In this document: positions 12,107 to 23,057 of the stretch, piece by piece
Numbering within the stretch: the first letter of the stretch is position 1
How the letters are laid out: every line of letters begins with the position of its first letter
Assembly (NCBI GenBank): GCA_029990175.1
Contig: JARKIP010000005.1
Location: 69,348,001-69,412,000, forward strand
Reading direction: 5' to 3'
DNA length: 64,000 bases
DNA from: Petunia secreta
Taxonomy: Eukaryota > Streptophyta > Magnoliopsida > Solanales > Solanaceae
Position numbers and translations under genes: made by a program
The notes under the pieces: generated by a model
Seen by the model: only the letters and a program-made list of their open reading frames with translations
What the model was told of the DNA's origin: nothing
Databases searched by the model: none

Positions 12107-13621
12107 TCAAAGTCTACGCAAGCCTTGAGACCTAGTGTGTCTCACAAATGCATCTCTAGCTAAAGGCTTGGTCAATGGGTCTGCTACCATATCTTCTGTA
12201 GATATTTTCACTAGGTTCAACCTCTTGCGTTTATACATGTCTCTTGCATAGTTATACTTGATATCTATGTGCTTAGTATCACAATGATGCTTAGGATTCT
12301 TGGTTGCATCAACAGCAGCCTTACTATCACAGTAGATCAACACTGGTTCATCATCAGTGTTACCCAACAAGCTTTTGAAGAGCCTATTCAACCAAACAGC
12401 TTCTTTTGTTGTTTTTGACAGAGCCATATATTCGGCTTCCATTGTGGATAGTGCTACGCATGATTGCTTCTTACTCTTCCATGATATGGCACCATTACTA
12501 AGTAAGAAGACATATCATGAGGTAGATTTCCTCTCGTCTAAATCTCCTTCATGATCAGCATCAGTGTATCCAACTAATCGCAAATCTTTGTTGCCTTGAT
12601 AACAAAGTGCGTAGTCAGCTGTTCCTCTCAAATATCTCATGATCCTCTTTACTGCTTGCCAATGTGCTGGACCTGGATCGGATTGATATCTACTTACCAA
12701 GCCAACTGCTTGACAAATATCAGGTCTAGTACACACCATAGCATACATTGGACATCCGACTGCGGTTCTATAAGGGACTCGCTTCATCTTTTCTGTCTCT
12801 TCAGGAGTCTGAGGACACAAATGATCTCCCAAGTTATGGCCTTTACTGATAGGAGTGTTAATTGGGTTGTTATTCTGCATATGAAATCGTTCAAGAATTT
12901 TCTTAATGTAATTCTCCTGAGAGAGATACAATAGTTTCTTAGGACGATCTCTTGAAATCTTGATTCCAAGAATATATGCAGCTTCACCCATATCTTTCAT
13001 CTCAAATTGAGACGACAACCAGGCATTTACCTCGTTTAATAACTCCTTATCATTTCCAGCTATAAGTATATCATCGATATACAATGTCAGAATTACAAGC
13101 TTATTTCTTGATCTCTTGGTATAAACACAATGGTCTTCATCAACCATAGTAAAACCATTGGATATGATCACATTTTGAAAGTGTATATACCACTGCCTTG
13201 AAGATTGTTTGAGGCCATAAATAGACTTCAAAAGTCTACAAACCTTTTGTTCGTGGCCTTTTTCAATGAAACATTCGGGTTGTTCCATATAAATTTCTTC
13301 ATCTAATTCTCCATTGAGAAAGGCAGTCTTTACATCCATCTGATGTAATTCAAGATCTAAACTTGCTACTATAGCTAGAATCAGGCGAATTGAGTTAAAT
13401 CGCACAACAGGTGAGAAAGTCTCTTCGTAGTCTATTCCTTCCTGTTGTGTATAACCTTTCTCCACCAGTCGAGCCTTATATCTCTCAATTGTGCCATCAA
13501 CCTTGAGCTTAATCTTGAGAACCCATTTGCTCCCAATAGCTCTGCGTTCTTTTGGGAGATCAACTAGTTCCCAGACTTTGTTGACTCTCATTGACTCCAT
13601 TTTATCTTTCATTGCTTTTAT
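12107..13621 (-). pseudogene. Copia-2 reverse transcriptase and RNase H
   Basis: The RT part begins near 13612 with KVWELVDLPKERRAIGSKWV, has GIDYEETFSPVVR, MDVKTAFLNGEL and the catalytic motif as YIDDILIAG, and runs to ADHEGDLDERKSTS. A TGA at 12515-12517 replaces a Gly codon. The frame then continues unchanged into RNase H (MEAEYMALS, CDSKAAVD, ADPLTKPL) to the stop at 12107. Upstream the frame is separated from integrase by a TAG at 13622-13624. All breaks are simple substitutions, which points to slow decay. Confidence 0.93.
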
Positions 13622-15487
13622 CTATTTTTCCTTAGAAGGGCATGAGAGAGCCTCTTTTTCATTTTTAGGCTCGTTTTCTACTTGTAAGAACAACATAACA
13701 AGTTCAGCACCTTCGAAATCAAATCGTCGGCGGGGAATCTTAGTACGTAAACCACGTCCTTTTTGTGATTCTTCTTTGTTATTCCCATTTGGATCAATGT
13801 TGCTCCCACTTGGATCAAGAACATCTATCCTGCTCCCACTTGGAACAAGATCAGTGACCATCTCGCTCCCACTTGGAACAAGATCCATTTGGTCACTGTT
13901 TGATGTCAAATGATTACTTACATTCGCATCTGATGATGAAGGAGGTTGTTGATGTGAAACTAATTCATCATCTGTTAAATTTCTCCCACTCGAATGAAGT
14001 GATCTTTGTTGATCTTGATCCTCTATCTCAAACAAGGTTAGGTCTTGACCTACCTCTCCCTTTTTAGGAATCTCATCCTCTAAGAATGTGACATCTCGTG
14101 ACTCAAACTCAGTTACGCTCCCACTGTCTTGCTGACCTATAAACACATAACCCTTAGAGGTTTCTGAGTATCTTATAAAGATACTTTTCTTTCCTCTCGG
14201 GCATAATTTGCCATGTTTGTGAGAAGAATCATGTGTATAGGCAGCACAACCCCAAGGTCTTAATACACTTAGGTTGGGTGCTCTTCCAGTCCACAACTCA
14301 TATGGAGTGGTTGCAACTGATTTTGTAGGCACTCGGTTAAGTACATAGGTAGCAGTAAGCAATGCATCACCCCAATAACTAATTGGGAGGTTAGCTTGTG
14401 CCATCATTGACCTAACCATTTCTAGAAGCGTCATGTTTCTTCTCTCCGCAACACCATTTTGTTGTGGAGTATTTGGGATAGTCAACTGATGAACAATTCC
14501 CTTTCCATCACATAACTCGTTAAATTGAGTTGACAAGTACTCTCGACCTCGGTCGGTTCGAAGAACTTTTATCTTCTTGTCTAATTGATTTTCCACTAAG
14601 CTCATATAGCGTTGGAAACAACTTATTGCTTTTGATTTGTGGGAAATTAAATAGACATAACCGAAACGAGTGTAATCATCTATAAATGTGATGAAATAGT
14701 ACGCTCCATGCGTAGCCCTGACATTCATAGGCCCACAGATGTCAGAATGGACTAATTGCAAGGGATATTCAGCTCTAGTCGCTTTACCGAAGGGTTTTCT
14801 TGCAGATTTTCCTGCTAGACAATTTTCACAAGTGGACAATTCCACATGTTCAACGCCAGTAAGCAAATCTTGTTTTGCTAACCTTTGCATTCTTTGCTGG
14901 CCAATATGACCAATTCTAGCATGCCATATCTTTACATCACTATCATATTTATGTGAGGAAGCAAACATAGAAAAACTAGCATTATTATTGAATGAATCAT
15001 AATCCAAATCCATAATAATAAAACCTCCGGTCACATGACCAAAACCAAATAAAGTTGAACCTAAAGTCAATTTGACAAAATTGTCATAGAAAAACAAGCT
15101 AAAGCCAAGCCTAAGCAAAACAATAACAGAAATAATATTCCGACGAATTCCTGGAGCATAGAGGACATCATGTAGTAGTAGGTGTCGACCACCACGCAAG
15201 ACTAACTTGCATGTACCGATCCCTTCAACAGCAACCTTATTGTTGTTGCCCACATAAATCCACTTTGTTCCACGTGAAATACGCCAAAACTCCACTAAGA
15301 AATTGCGTTCCCTCATTATGTGGTCCGTTGCTCCCGAGTATACAATCCACAAAGGATTAGATTCAGTCAAAAACACTGAACTAGAAACACAAAGTTCACT
15401 AGTTTGAGTTTTGTGAAATACCTTTCTAGGAGGCTCAGAGCAGTCCTTAGCATAGTGACCCTTTTTGTCACAGTTAAAGCATTTCAC
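13622..15487 (-). pseudogene. Copia-2 zinc knuckle, protease and integrase
   Basis: This is a 621-codon open stretch. It opens with the CCHC knuckle CFNCDKKGHYAKDC, then a protease with WIVYSGATDHI: the catalytic Asp of the family is Tyr here (codon at 15338-15340). Next is the pre-integrase HARIGHIGQQRM with a CENCLAGK pair, then integrase with FIDDYTRFGY, RTDRGREY and NGVAERRN (the D, D and E of the DDE triad). The tail is a Ser-rich linker with repeated LVPSGS/DPSGS motifs. Upstream and downstream stops (15488 and 13622) separate it from gag and RT, so it is part of one broken polyprotein. Confidence 0.93.
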
Positions 15488-16270
15488 CTATGCAACATTT
15501 ACACGTTTGGGTCGTTTGTTATTGCCTTGTTGTTCTGCCCTTGCTCTTTTAGCAGGCGGAGACTGAGTTGGTCCTCTTTTCTTAACCCAATTCTTTTTTT
15601 TTGAGCCACCTTTGGCCTTAGAGGATGTTGCCATATGCAACTCAGCTGTTGGCTTAGTAGCCTCAAGCCGATCCTCTTCAAGCTCAAGAGATCTCCGGAC
15701 ATCTTCCAGAGTCTTGATTAGCTGATTGTGGGTCAAATGCATCTTCATATGATCCCAAGAATTAGGTAAGGACCGTATGACAGCTTGAACTTGTTGCTCA
15801 TTGGTCAACACATGACCAGCGTCTTTTAACTCCCCAATCATGTTTGTCATAAGCTGCATATGAGTTCTCACTGAATGTTCTGGGCGCTTCTTGTATGAGT
15901 CAAACTTGATTGTTAAGGATCGTAGCCTTTCAATAGAACAGGTACCAAACCTATTCTTCAAAGCAACCCAAAGACCCATAGCTCTTTGGTGATCCTTAAA
16001 TTCCCTTAAGATATCATCATCTAAGGTGCTCAGCAACGTAATGCGAGCCAATGAGTCTTTCTTTTTCCAAGCATCATAAGCCGCACGGTCACGCCTATGC
16101 TGAGCCGTGGTGCCTTCCTCAGGCTCATCCATGACGATGTTAATTGCCTCCAGAGCCTCTTGCTCTTCAAGCACATATTGGACTTTTAAGCTCCAGGTCT
16201 CATAGTTGTCACCATTGAGTTTCAACCCTTTGTTGAGCTCAGCAACAATGTTCTTAGCAGCAGTAGACAT
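15488..16270 (-). CDS. Copia-2 gag (capsid) polyprotein, truncated by a stop
   Basis: These 260 codons start MSTAAKNIVAEL. It is a copia-type gag of the UBN2/DUF4219 kind, with LNGDNYETWSLKVQYVL near the start, the LW..L...F core at LWVALKNRFG and a basic C-terminal tail (KKKNWVKKRGP, KRARAEQQ). It would form the cytoplasmic virus-like particle. The TAG at 15488-15490 falls just before the zinc knuckle KCFNC, which continues in the same frame, so the stop is most likely a mutation of a gag-pol fusion. The ATG lies about 1.6 kb after the primer site. Confidence 0.9.
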   Translation of the reverse strand: MSTAAKNIVAELNKGLKLNGDNYETWSLKVQYVLEEQEALEAINIVMDEPEEGTTAQHRRDRAAYDAWKKKDSLARITLLSTLDDDILREFKDHQRAMGLWVALKNRFGTCSIERLRSLTIKFDSYKKRPEHSVRTHMQLMTNMIGELKDAGHVLTNEQQVQAVIRSLPNSWDHMKMHLTHNQLIKTLEDVRRSLELEEDRLEATKPTAELHMATSSKAKGGSKKKNWVKKRGPTQSPPAKRARAEQQGNNKRPKRVNVA

Positions 16271-17861
16271 TTTCTTTTAATAAAATAAAAAATATAGTGA
16301 GGATCTGAAGAAGGAATTTCTAAACGCAAGTACTATGTTCAACATACATATTCGGACAATAAGCACTAAGTTGATTGAGTTAATAAACACATATATTAAT
16401 AATGGAGTCGAAAGTTCACTATCTTCCCAGTCATCATCCAAAAATTAAACACATATAAATTAACCTAGTCAACTACTTAGCTTAATGTTTAATCATGTTT
16501 AAAACAACATTTTGTATTGCATGATCTTATAATCCCTTATGGATCTAAGTTAAACAAATCAACTTAAATTTCAATTTTATTTTATTTAACATATTAAATA
16601 AAATAAATTAAATGTTAAACTAATTGACATAATTTTATTCGTTAAACTAATTAACAAATATATTAAATATTAAACTAATTAATATTTTCAACATGTCAAA
16701 CAACTCAGGCATGTTAAACTAATTAACATATAGATGTAATACATAATCAATTAATATTTTTGTAATATGTTAAACAAATTAACTATTAAGGTAATTGGTA
16801 TAACATCTTAACAAATACACCTAATGTTAAACTAATTAATATTTCATGCAATTTGCTAAACTAATCAACAAATATAGTTGTTTTATGCAATAGTATAATA
16901 AGCATTATGATTTTATCAAATATAAATACTAAATTTATATTTCTTTTAAAACAAAGTATTCTAAAGATATAAAAAAATTCAGAATCATTGTTAACTGTTT
17001 TTACAATCTGGCCATGAGCCAAAAATAGAAAAAAAAAATTTGAAACTAGGCCATTTGCCCAATTCCGTAATCTGCCAAGTATTCTAGCCCTAAAGTGGGC
17101 TTTTAGCTCATTTGAAAAAAATTGCAACTTTGCAACTGGATAGAACACAGGTCTTTGACCAAACCTTTTTAGTTTTTTAAAAAATGTACCATTATTATCT
17201 TCTTCCTCTTAAAGCAGTCTGCAACCTTTGGAGTATCAAACTCCAAGTACTCCGTAATATTCAAAGTTTGGCCTTTATCAATTTTAAATATTACTTTTGC
17301 ATTTTTTAACAGATCTACCATTTTTTATATTCTTGTGTTTGTTTTGAGAAAGAGAAAGACAAGACTTATTCTTTTCTTACTCTCGTCTTCACTGCATCTA
17401 TTGTCCGCCATTGTTGTTGCTGTAATTGGAGCACAAAGTTCCATTCTTAATTTACTGCCATGACAGTAGAGATTGGAGAGGGAGAAGTCATTGCTTCTTC
17501 ACATAAAACAGCAGGCCTCCGTCTTTTTTTTTTTTTAAAAAAAAAAAAAAAATTTGTTGTGGGTGTTTTCTTAAATATTCTGACCACCACAATTTGTTGC
17601 CATGTCCGTTGACAGTGGCTGACGGAGGTTCTTGGGACGGCGAAAGCTTTTGAGTTAAAAAAAAGGTTCTATATACTTTTTCTTTTTAAACAGGTTATCA
17701 AGAAATATGATATGAACAAATTCATAGGAAAAACCTTTTTGTGAAACCGTTTCTTGAATCAGTACATAAATACCGATTTAACATTCAATTCTAAATACTA
17801 CAATATAAAATAATTTACATATGTAGTTCTAGATTCATGACCAGAAAACCAACCTATCACA
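16271..17861 (-). other. Copia-2 5' leader with degenerate AT repeats and poly(A/T) hairpin
   Basis: This is the untranslated leader between primer site and gag. From about 16550 to 16870 it holds many degenerate copies of a TTAAACTAATTAA-type motif. At about 17524-17551 a T-run is followed directly by an A-run, which can fold on itself. No supported coding sequence. Confidence 0.75.
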
Positions 17862-17871
17862 TCTGATACCA
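17862..17871 (-). promoter_or_regulatory. Copia-2 primer-binding site
   Basis: TGGTATCAGA on the minus strand lies one base from the 5' LTR end; it is the initiator-tRNA type. Confidence 0.88.
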
Positions 17872-17872
17872 A

Positions 17873-18255
17873 TGTAGGAATACATACATGCATATATCAC
17901 AATTCTATACTAAATAGATTATTTAAAAATAAACCGAGAACTTACTTGTTGTTCTCGTAAGCGGAAGTAGTAGGATCTTGAACCGTGGCTGGAATTACTG
18001 GCCGTCGGTAGTTTTCACGTGCTTGACGGATCAACTCCTTTATCCACAGTCTAATCACCTAGTTATTTGGTAGAGAGAAAGATAGGGGAAGTGCTGTAGA
18101 GATTTCAGTCTGAGCCTATTACTACTGTATTTATAACTGTAAAATACATTAGTTGTCCTCTTGTAGGACTCTATCAGGTAACTTATCTTATTACCTGGAT
18201 AGACATTAAGAGCACCCCTTTATGGGTGGACTCTTTTACACAGATAAATCCAACA
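17873..18255 (-). repeat. Copia-2 5' LTR (right copy)
   Basis: This is a 383-bp LTR with TG...CA ends intact on the minus strand, about 97% identical by eye to 10687-11069. It contains a TATAAATA-type box (plus-strand TATTTATA near 18128). Confidence 0.95.
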
Positions 18256-18322
18256 CTTAGTAATTCCCATGCAGCATTGCCTAGTGAATGATTCTTTAGG
18301 TGTTGGACGTCCAATGGTGGAG

Positions 18323-18899
18323 TGTATTTGCCTAAATTGGATTAGGGACACAATTAAATTTGTTTAGAGATTTACAAGCAATTCGATGTATCAAAGTTGG
18401 TAAAGCAAGGAAAACAATGTAAATAGATGAACGGTAAGAACACAAAATAAATGATTTTAATATGAACTGCTTTGAAATTACAATTGGGCGGAGTTTTGCA
18501 TGTATTTATGAATGTCTTTACAATGTAAAATGGGTGCTATTTATAGACAATGATTTAGAGACAATTAAGGGTATTATTAGCCAACTTTCTTTGTGAAAAT
18601 CATGGAGTGACCCACTTTCTCTCCCATTAAATGTTGAGATCATGGGAGGAGATCATGAGCATTAGTTGCACTGAGAGCTGAACCGCTTACCCCGAGGCTA
18701 AGATCGTTCCACCTTGGGTGTGATTAGCTATTTGTTCCCTGAAGCGATCTTACTTCATGGCTAGAATGATCTTGATTCCGAGGCTTCGCCTCGGATGCCA
18801 TATTACTAGCCTCGCAACCAACTCGTGATTCCCATTCGGATTGCCCTGAACCTTACGCTTCGGCTGCTACGTGCCCTAAGTCATATTTTTACCAATACA
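18323..18899 (-). repeat. G1 3' LTR (left copy)
   Basis: This 577-bp copy starts TGTATTTGCC and ends CAATACA on the plus strand, and matches 50597-51144 along its length apart from small indels. A TATA-type box on the minus strand corresponds to CTATTTATAG near 18537. Confidence 0.92.
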
Positions 18900-19100
18900 G
18901 ATAGTCCATCCATTCCTTGTGCAATTGCCAGAGTGCCGGAGGAGTGGTATGAAAAACAAGCGGGAGAGGTGACATGGTCGCATATGTGCCTAGCAATTCA
19001 AAAGTCAGCCATCGCTTTACCTTCCCATCTATTACACGTGGCGACCGTTGAAGGGTTGTGCTATTTCGTCCTCCTTCCCAAGGTAATGATGACTTCTCAC

Positions 19101-19110
19101 CTATAAATAT
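19101..19110 (+). promoter_or_regulatory. Possible TATA box for the antisense ORF of G1
   Basis: CTATAAATAT lies about 110 bp upstream of the ATG at 19220 and points in the direction of the antisense ORF, opposite to G1 transcription. Position and sequence fit a plant core promoter; activity is inferred. Confidence 0.5.
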
Positions 19111-19219
19111 CCCGCTTGTTCACTTTATCATTTACATTTGCAATTTCAAACAACTGTAGTGATTTGAAGCTAAGAAAAACTTCTACTTGCTCATCCTCAA
19201 ATCCTCAATCAGAGCAAAA

Positions 19220-20163
19220 ATGTCTGCAACTAATCCCGTGCAAAATTCTAGTGGCCATTCTGGTGCTAGAGTTCCTGACTCCACCGCCGTGATTATTGGC
19301 AGTGAGATAGTCAGCTTCGCCGACACACTAAAAGTCATCGCGCTGCCGGTAGATGACAGTGAAGCAATATCCGAGGCTGGTAGTTTCGTAACAAAGCGAC
19401 GCAAGGCCACCGCCGGCCGCGACAAGACTAATAGACTTAGTGGCAGAGAAGATGATGTTGATGATGATGACGAGGGTGATGCAGGCGAAAAGGAGTCCTT
19501 GAACTCAAATGAAATTCCTGTTGAGAGGGAACTCGAACCTCATCATGTTATTCCCTCGAGCTTTGATATAAAGAAGGATTTCAAGTTAAAGAACCAGTCC
19601 ATTGCCCAACAAGAGAAGAATAGAAATATCCCCAACAAGAGTAGAATAGAAATATCCCCGTGCAAACTACACCATCTCTGATTACCCAAGCCCATGTGTC
19701 TCTGGTTCGGGAGGATTGCAAATGGGGACCCGAGCTTCAAGTCAACGTTCTGGACCCGAACAATAGTAGCTCCTATTACATGATTGGGTTTTCTTTTGTT
19801 TACACCTACCCATTCATGGTGGGGTTTCTCCTTTTCTATGCATGGGGTGATTGACATATTTTGTCGACAGTATAACCTATGTTTGGCCCAACTTGGCCCC
19901 AGCTATAGAGGGTCGTAGGATGTCTAATATTTTGTGACGAAAGGTCGGGTGCTTTTCACTTTCCAGCATCAGATTTCTCTTTTATACCCTACCTTTCACG
20001 AGGGTAGGGTTGTGTTTCTAAACAATCGGGGCAAATATTCCATGATAACCAAAAGGGAGGACACGAAGGATCGAGGCTGGGCTGATTGCTATGTCCTTCT
20101 TCGAACGGATCAGATATCCACCGAGCTTGGGTTCCCCAAGGTATGGAAAACCAAATGTAAGTG
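19220..20163 (+). pseudogene. G1 antisense extra ORF, N-terminal part
   Basis: An ATG at 19220 opens a protein with an acidic run (DDVDDDDEGDAGEKE) about 80 residues in. The first frame ends near 19681; a second frame continues from 19660 (PSLITQAHVSLVRE, then an aromatic segment YTYPFMVGFLLFYAWG) to 19854. A third piece at 19934-20163 contains FHEGRVVFLNNRGKYSM and WADCYVLLRTDQIS. These pieces match the general pattern of the putative plant transposon-like domain encoded antisense in Tat elements (an F..G...L..RG block then a W...Y..V.T block). Frameshifts and stops between the pieces show decay. The function of this protein family is unknown. Confidence 0.65.
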
Positions 20164-21299
20164 ATCTCTTCTCTGACCTGGTTGCTTTTTAGTTTCAACC
20201 TCGAGTTTATTTTTCATTTCATGCTCTTGCTTTCTCAGCGAACAAAGTTCCAATCGATCCCCCAGTTGACTTGACTGACTGGGTTCGGGTGATCATTGCG
20301 ATTCGAGCTCGGCTTGATAAAACTTGGGCGAGCATCACTGCTCTGCTGAAAAAAAAACTGGGTGTGCAAGAGACACGGTGAGTTTCTAGTCACAACTTGA
20401 TCCCTTCGGGGAGTGCTCGCGGTCTCCATTTTCACTAATTTCATTCTTCCTATTGCAGGTTTCCCTTGCAATGCGGCCACTACCAAGCCAAAGGAGAAGA
20501 AAAGCAAAAAGAAAAAAAAAAGGAAAATGAGGTCCTCGATGTCAACGTGAGCTTAGCCATGCTATCGAGCTTGGCTGGCACTATCAAGAAGCCCAAGACC
20601 TCCAAAGCCTCGAAAGGCTCTCCTGGTCAAGGAACTTCCTAAGGTGAGGATGACATCTTCCTCGGTCACTTTAGAGCGGTTACCAAATCTTCCACTATTA
20701 TCACTCATCCTCCAACTTATCCTTCTGCAGATCCAAAGAGAAAAAGAGCACTTCGGAGAAACCAACTCGAGCTGTGCACCCACGGGTTGAGGAAAAATCT
20801 GGTTAAGGCACGGAGCCTACTATTGAGCCACAACGGGGCTTGAGGGATCAGATAAGTGATGAAGGCCTCAAGGTTGCTAAGGATGTTGAGATAGTAGACC
20901 TCGAGGGGTCTGACTACGCGGCTGCAAAAGCGTGAAGTCGAGCCTACTCCCCTCCTACTAAGGAAAGGACAACTACGAATGCCGCTCGTGCCAACTCCGA
21001 GCCTTCTAGTGCCTCAGATTCTGAAAGAGTCGTGAGGAGGATTTAGGTTCCTTCGGACTTGAACCTTTTTGATGGAACTCTAGATTTTTTTTTTGGGCCT
21101 CACCCAGCTACTTGGACCGCTCGAGGAAGACCATGTCAAGCCACTGTCTCCGAGGACGATGATGGCTCGTAAGTTTTGATGCTTGCAACTTCTTTTCTAC
21201 TTGACATTAAATTATAACCCTTCCTTAATCTTTTTCAGAGCCTCATATTCTCACTCAAGACGATGCAGCTCGAGTGTCTCTGAGCTGAGAAACTTCAAC
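20164..21299 (+). pseudogene. G1 antisense ORF, middle part, degraded
   Basis: Short open pieces are interrupted by stops; spliced introns cannot be excluded (GT and AG borders occur near 20160, 20240 and 20457). A lysine-rich run lies near 20490-20530. No domain is recognised. It links the N-terminal domain to the coiled coil. Confidence 0.4.
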
Positions 21300-21994
21300 C
21301 AGTGAGAGTTGCCTGGGAACGCAAAAAGGTGGAATTCAGGGCTGAAATTTCTACTATGAAGGCTCAGTTAACCGAGTTTGATGCCGAGGTTAGGCAGATG
21401 CGCGAGGCCGCTGCTGCTTACGAGGCTCAGATGCAAACTTTGAAGGAAGCCCATGAAGCTGAAGTCATGAGGCTGACCAAAGAGGTCCAAGAGCTTTGAG
21501 GCGAGCTCGATCTATCCAATGCTAAATTTACTGAAGCTACTCGGGGTTACTGTAACAGGTTGGCCGAGCATGTGCTCAAAATAAAGGAATTGGAGGGCCA
21601 AGTAGAGAAGATCCTAGCCTTGGAGGCTGAAATAGTTCGTCTTCATAGCGAGGTTAATGCCTTAGAAGAAAAGGCCACGAGGGCTAAGCTAGACAAAAAC
21701 TAGGTCGTGATCCAAACTCAGCTCAAGGCTCTCGAGCAATGCAATGTTGGGGAGATAAACTTGAGCGAAGAAATTGCCAAGGCCAAACGCAATATGGCTC
21801 AAGCTCAGGCTATCATGGATGAACTTTCTTCAAGTGAAGGTTCGGGCGATGATGAAGTCGAAGATGATAAAGAGGAAGAAGGAAAAGATGGGGATTTCGA
21901 GGGTAAAAATGGTTCACCTCGAATGATGACCCTAATGCTTAGATGTTTCCTTTATTTCTTGCTTTTGTTATGGCTTTCGAGCCTAAGATTGTAA
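21300..21994 (+). pseudogene. G1 antisense ORF, C-terminal coiled coil and acidic tail
   Basis: The frame reads a long heptad-rich helix (KVEFRAEISTMKAQLTEFDA, EAEVMRLTKEVQEL), continues past a TGA near 21499 (GELDLSNAKFTEATRGY, LKIKELEGQVEKILALEAEI) and past a TAG near 21703, then ends in an acidic tail (EDDKEEEGKDGDFEG). Coiled coil plus acidic end is typical of the antisense ORF proteins of Retand-type elements. The stops are all single-codon changes. Confidence 0.68.
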
Positions 21995-22489
21995 ATAACT
22001 TTTGAGGCCTTTGAGCCCGCTTTAATGAATTTCAAATGTTAGTCTTTTATCTCGTTGGAACATTCGATCGAACACATAGAATATTTTTTGCTTGCAAGGC
22101 TTTAATAGAATCTTCAACAAATCGATGCTAGTATAGAATGATGTCTCGTTCTTGTTCCGAGGTATGAAGAAACAAACATAGTTTGAACAATATAACTTCG
22201 TGTGTCAAATATTAAAACAAAGAGATGTTGGATTGAATTCATTTTACTGATATAATAAGCCATAACTAATATTTACATAAAACCTAGTCGTGGTTAGACT
22301 TAGGCAGATTTCTGAAATAACCACTATCGGGCAATAAATACATATTACTAGGCTAATCTTCGGTTGACAGTCCCCGGTGTAAGATTGTTAGCCTTTGAGT
22401 TCATATATAGTCCCCGGAATGAGAAGCTTCGAGTCAAATTTGACTGCACACTATCCCTTCCATCCCTCTAGTGGTTGGCTCTGAGTAGA
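21995..22489 (-). other. Remaining G1 internal sequence, non-coding
   Basis: No coding sequence is recognised. AGTCCCCGG occurs twice (near 22370 and 22413). The stretch stops abruptly where a truncated LTR of G2 begins, so a deletion junction lies at about 22490. Confidence 0.5.
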
Positions 22490-22924
22490 AACTAACTATC
22501 AAATGAACTAAGCTAAGAGGTTTATATAGATAGCCCCAAGGGTACCTAGGTAAATACGGTCACAAGCGACCAGTTAAACAAGGCCACGCAGTGCCGAAGT
22601 AATTCATGTGCTCGGCTCTCTTGAATTTGGTGCTCAGCTGCTCAGCTCGGGCGCATTTGACATCGGACGCTCACTTGTCTTCGGTCAATCAGTTTTCGGC
22701 ATCAAGGTTGAGTGTTCGGATTGAGTGTTTGATCACTTCCTTTCTCGGGCTCGAGCTTGCAGACATAGTCTTCGTATCTTGTGCTCGACCACTCAGCATC
22801 CAAACAAGTACTTCCTCCCGACCATGCTAGCTGAATGTGCACATCGTGAAAGAGCTTGGCTTGGCTTCGTGTCACTGGCCTCGAGGGGTTGAATATCTAA
22901 TCAGCACGGACTCGGGCTGCATCA
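22490..22924 (-). repeat. G2 3' LTR, truncated
   Basis: It matches 48094-48528 at high identity and ends GGGCTGCATCA. Compared with the 747-bp right LTR, it lacks about 312 bp at its outer end. Confidence 0.9.
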
Positions 22925-22937
22925 TTCTCCCCTTCTT
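22925..22937 (-). promoter_or_regulatory. G2 polypurine tract
   Basis: Minus-strand CAAGAAGGGGAGAA abuts the TGATGCAGCC start of the 3' LTR. Confidence 0.75.
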
Positions 22938-23057
22938 GAGTCGATTTCGTCCACAAAATTGAGCCCTATTCAGTCTCTGATGCTTGGCCTGTAACACAAG
23001 GAGTTAAGTCAGCAACATTAAAGGTGTTGAACACGTTATACTCACCAGGGAGGTCGA
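22938..23057 (-). pseudogene. G2 polyprotein C-terminal end
   Basis: The minus strand reads DLPGEYNVFNTFNVADLTP, the end of a gypsy integrase, which continues directly from NAYVI at 25761 once S1 and one GTCGA copy are removed. A TAG follows shortly. This proves that S1 interrupted one reading frame. Confidence 0.8.

Larger units (their letters stand above)
10687..18255 (-). mobile_element. Copia-2: full-length Ty1/copia element, minus strand
   Basis: It is bounded by 383-bp LTRs with the 5-bp target duplication CTTAG at 10682-10686 and 18256-18260. On the minus strand the 5' LTR is the right one, followed by primer site TGGTATCAGA. Then come gag, zinc knuckle, protease, integrase, RT and RNase H in copia order. 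The LTRs differ at roughly 11 sites (about 3%), so it is older than Copia-1. Only three in-frame stops interrupt an otherwise open polyprotein. Confidence 0.96.

Noticed and set aside
13491..13913. 140-codon plus-strand ORF with repeated PLGTRS peptides
   Set aside because: It is the antisense of the Ser-rich integrase tail of Copia-2; the repeats reflect the repeated LVPSGS codons.
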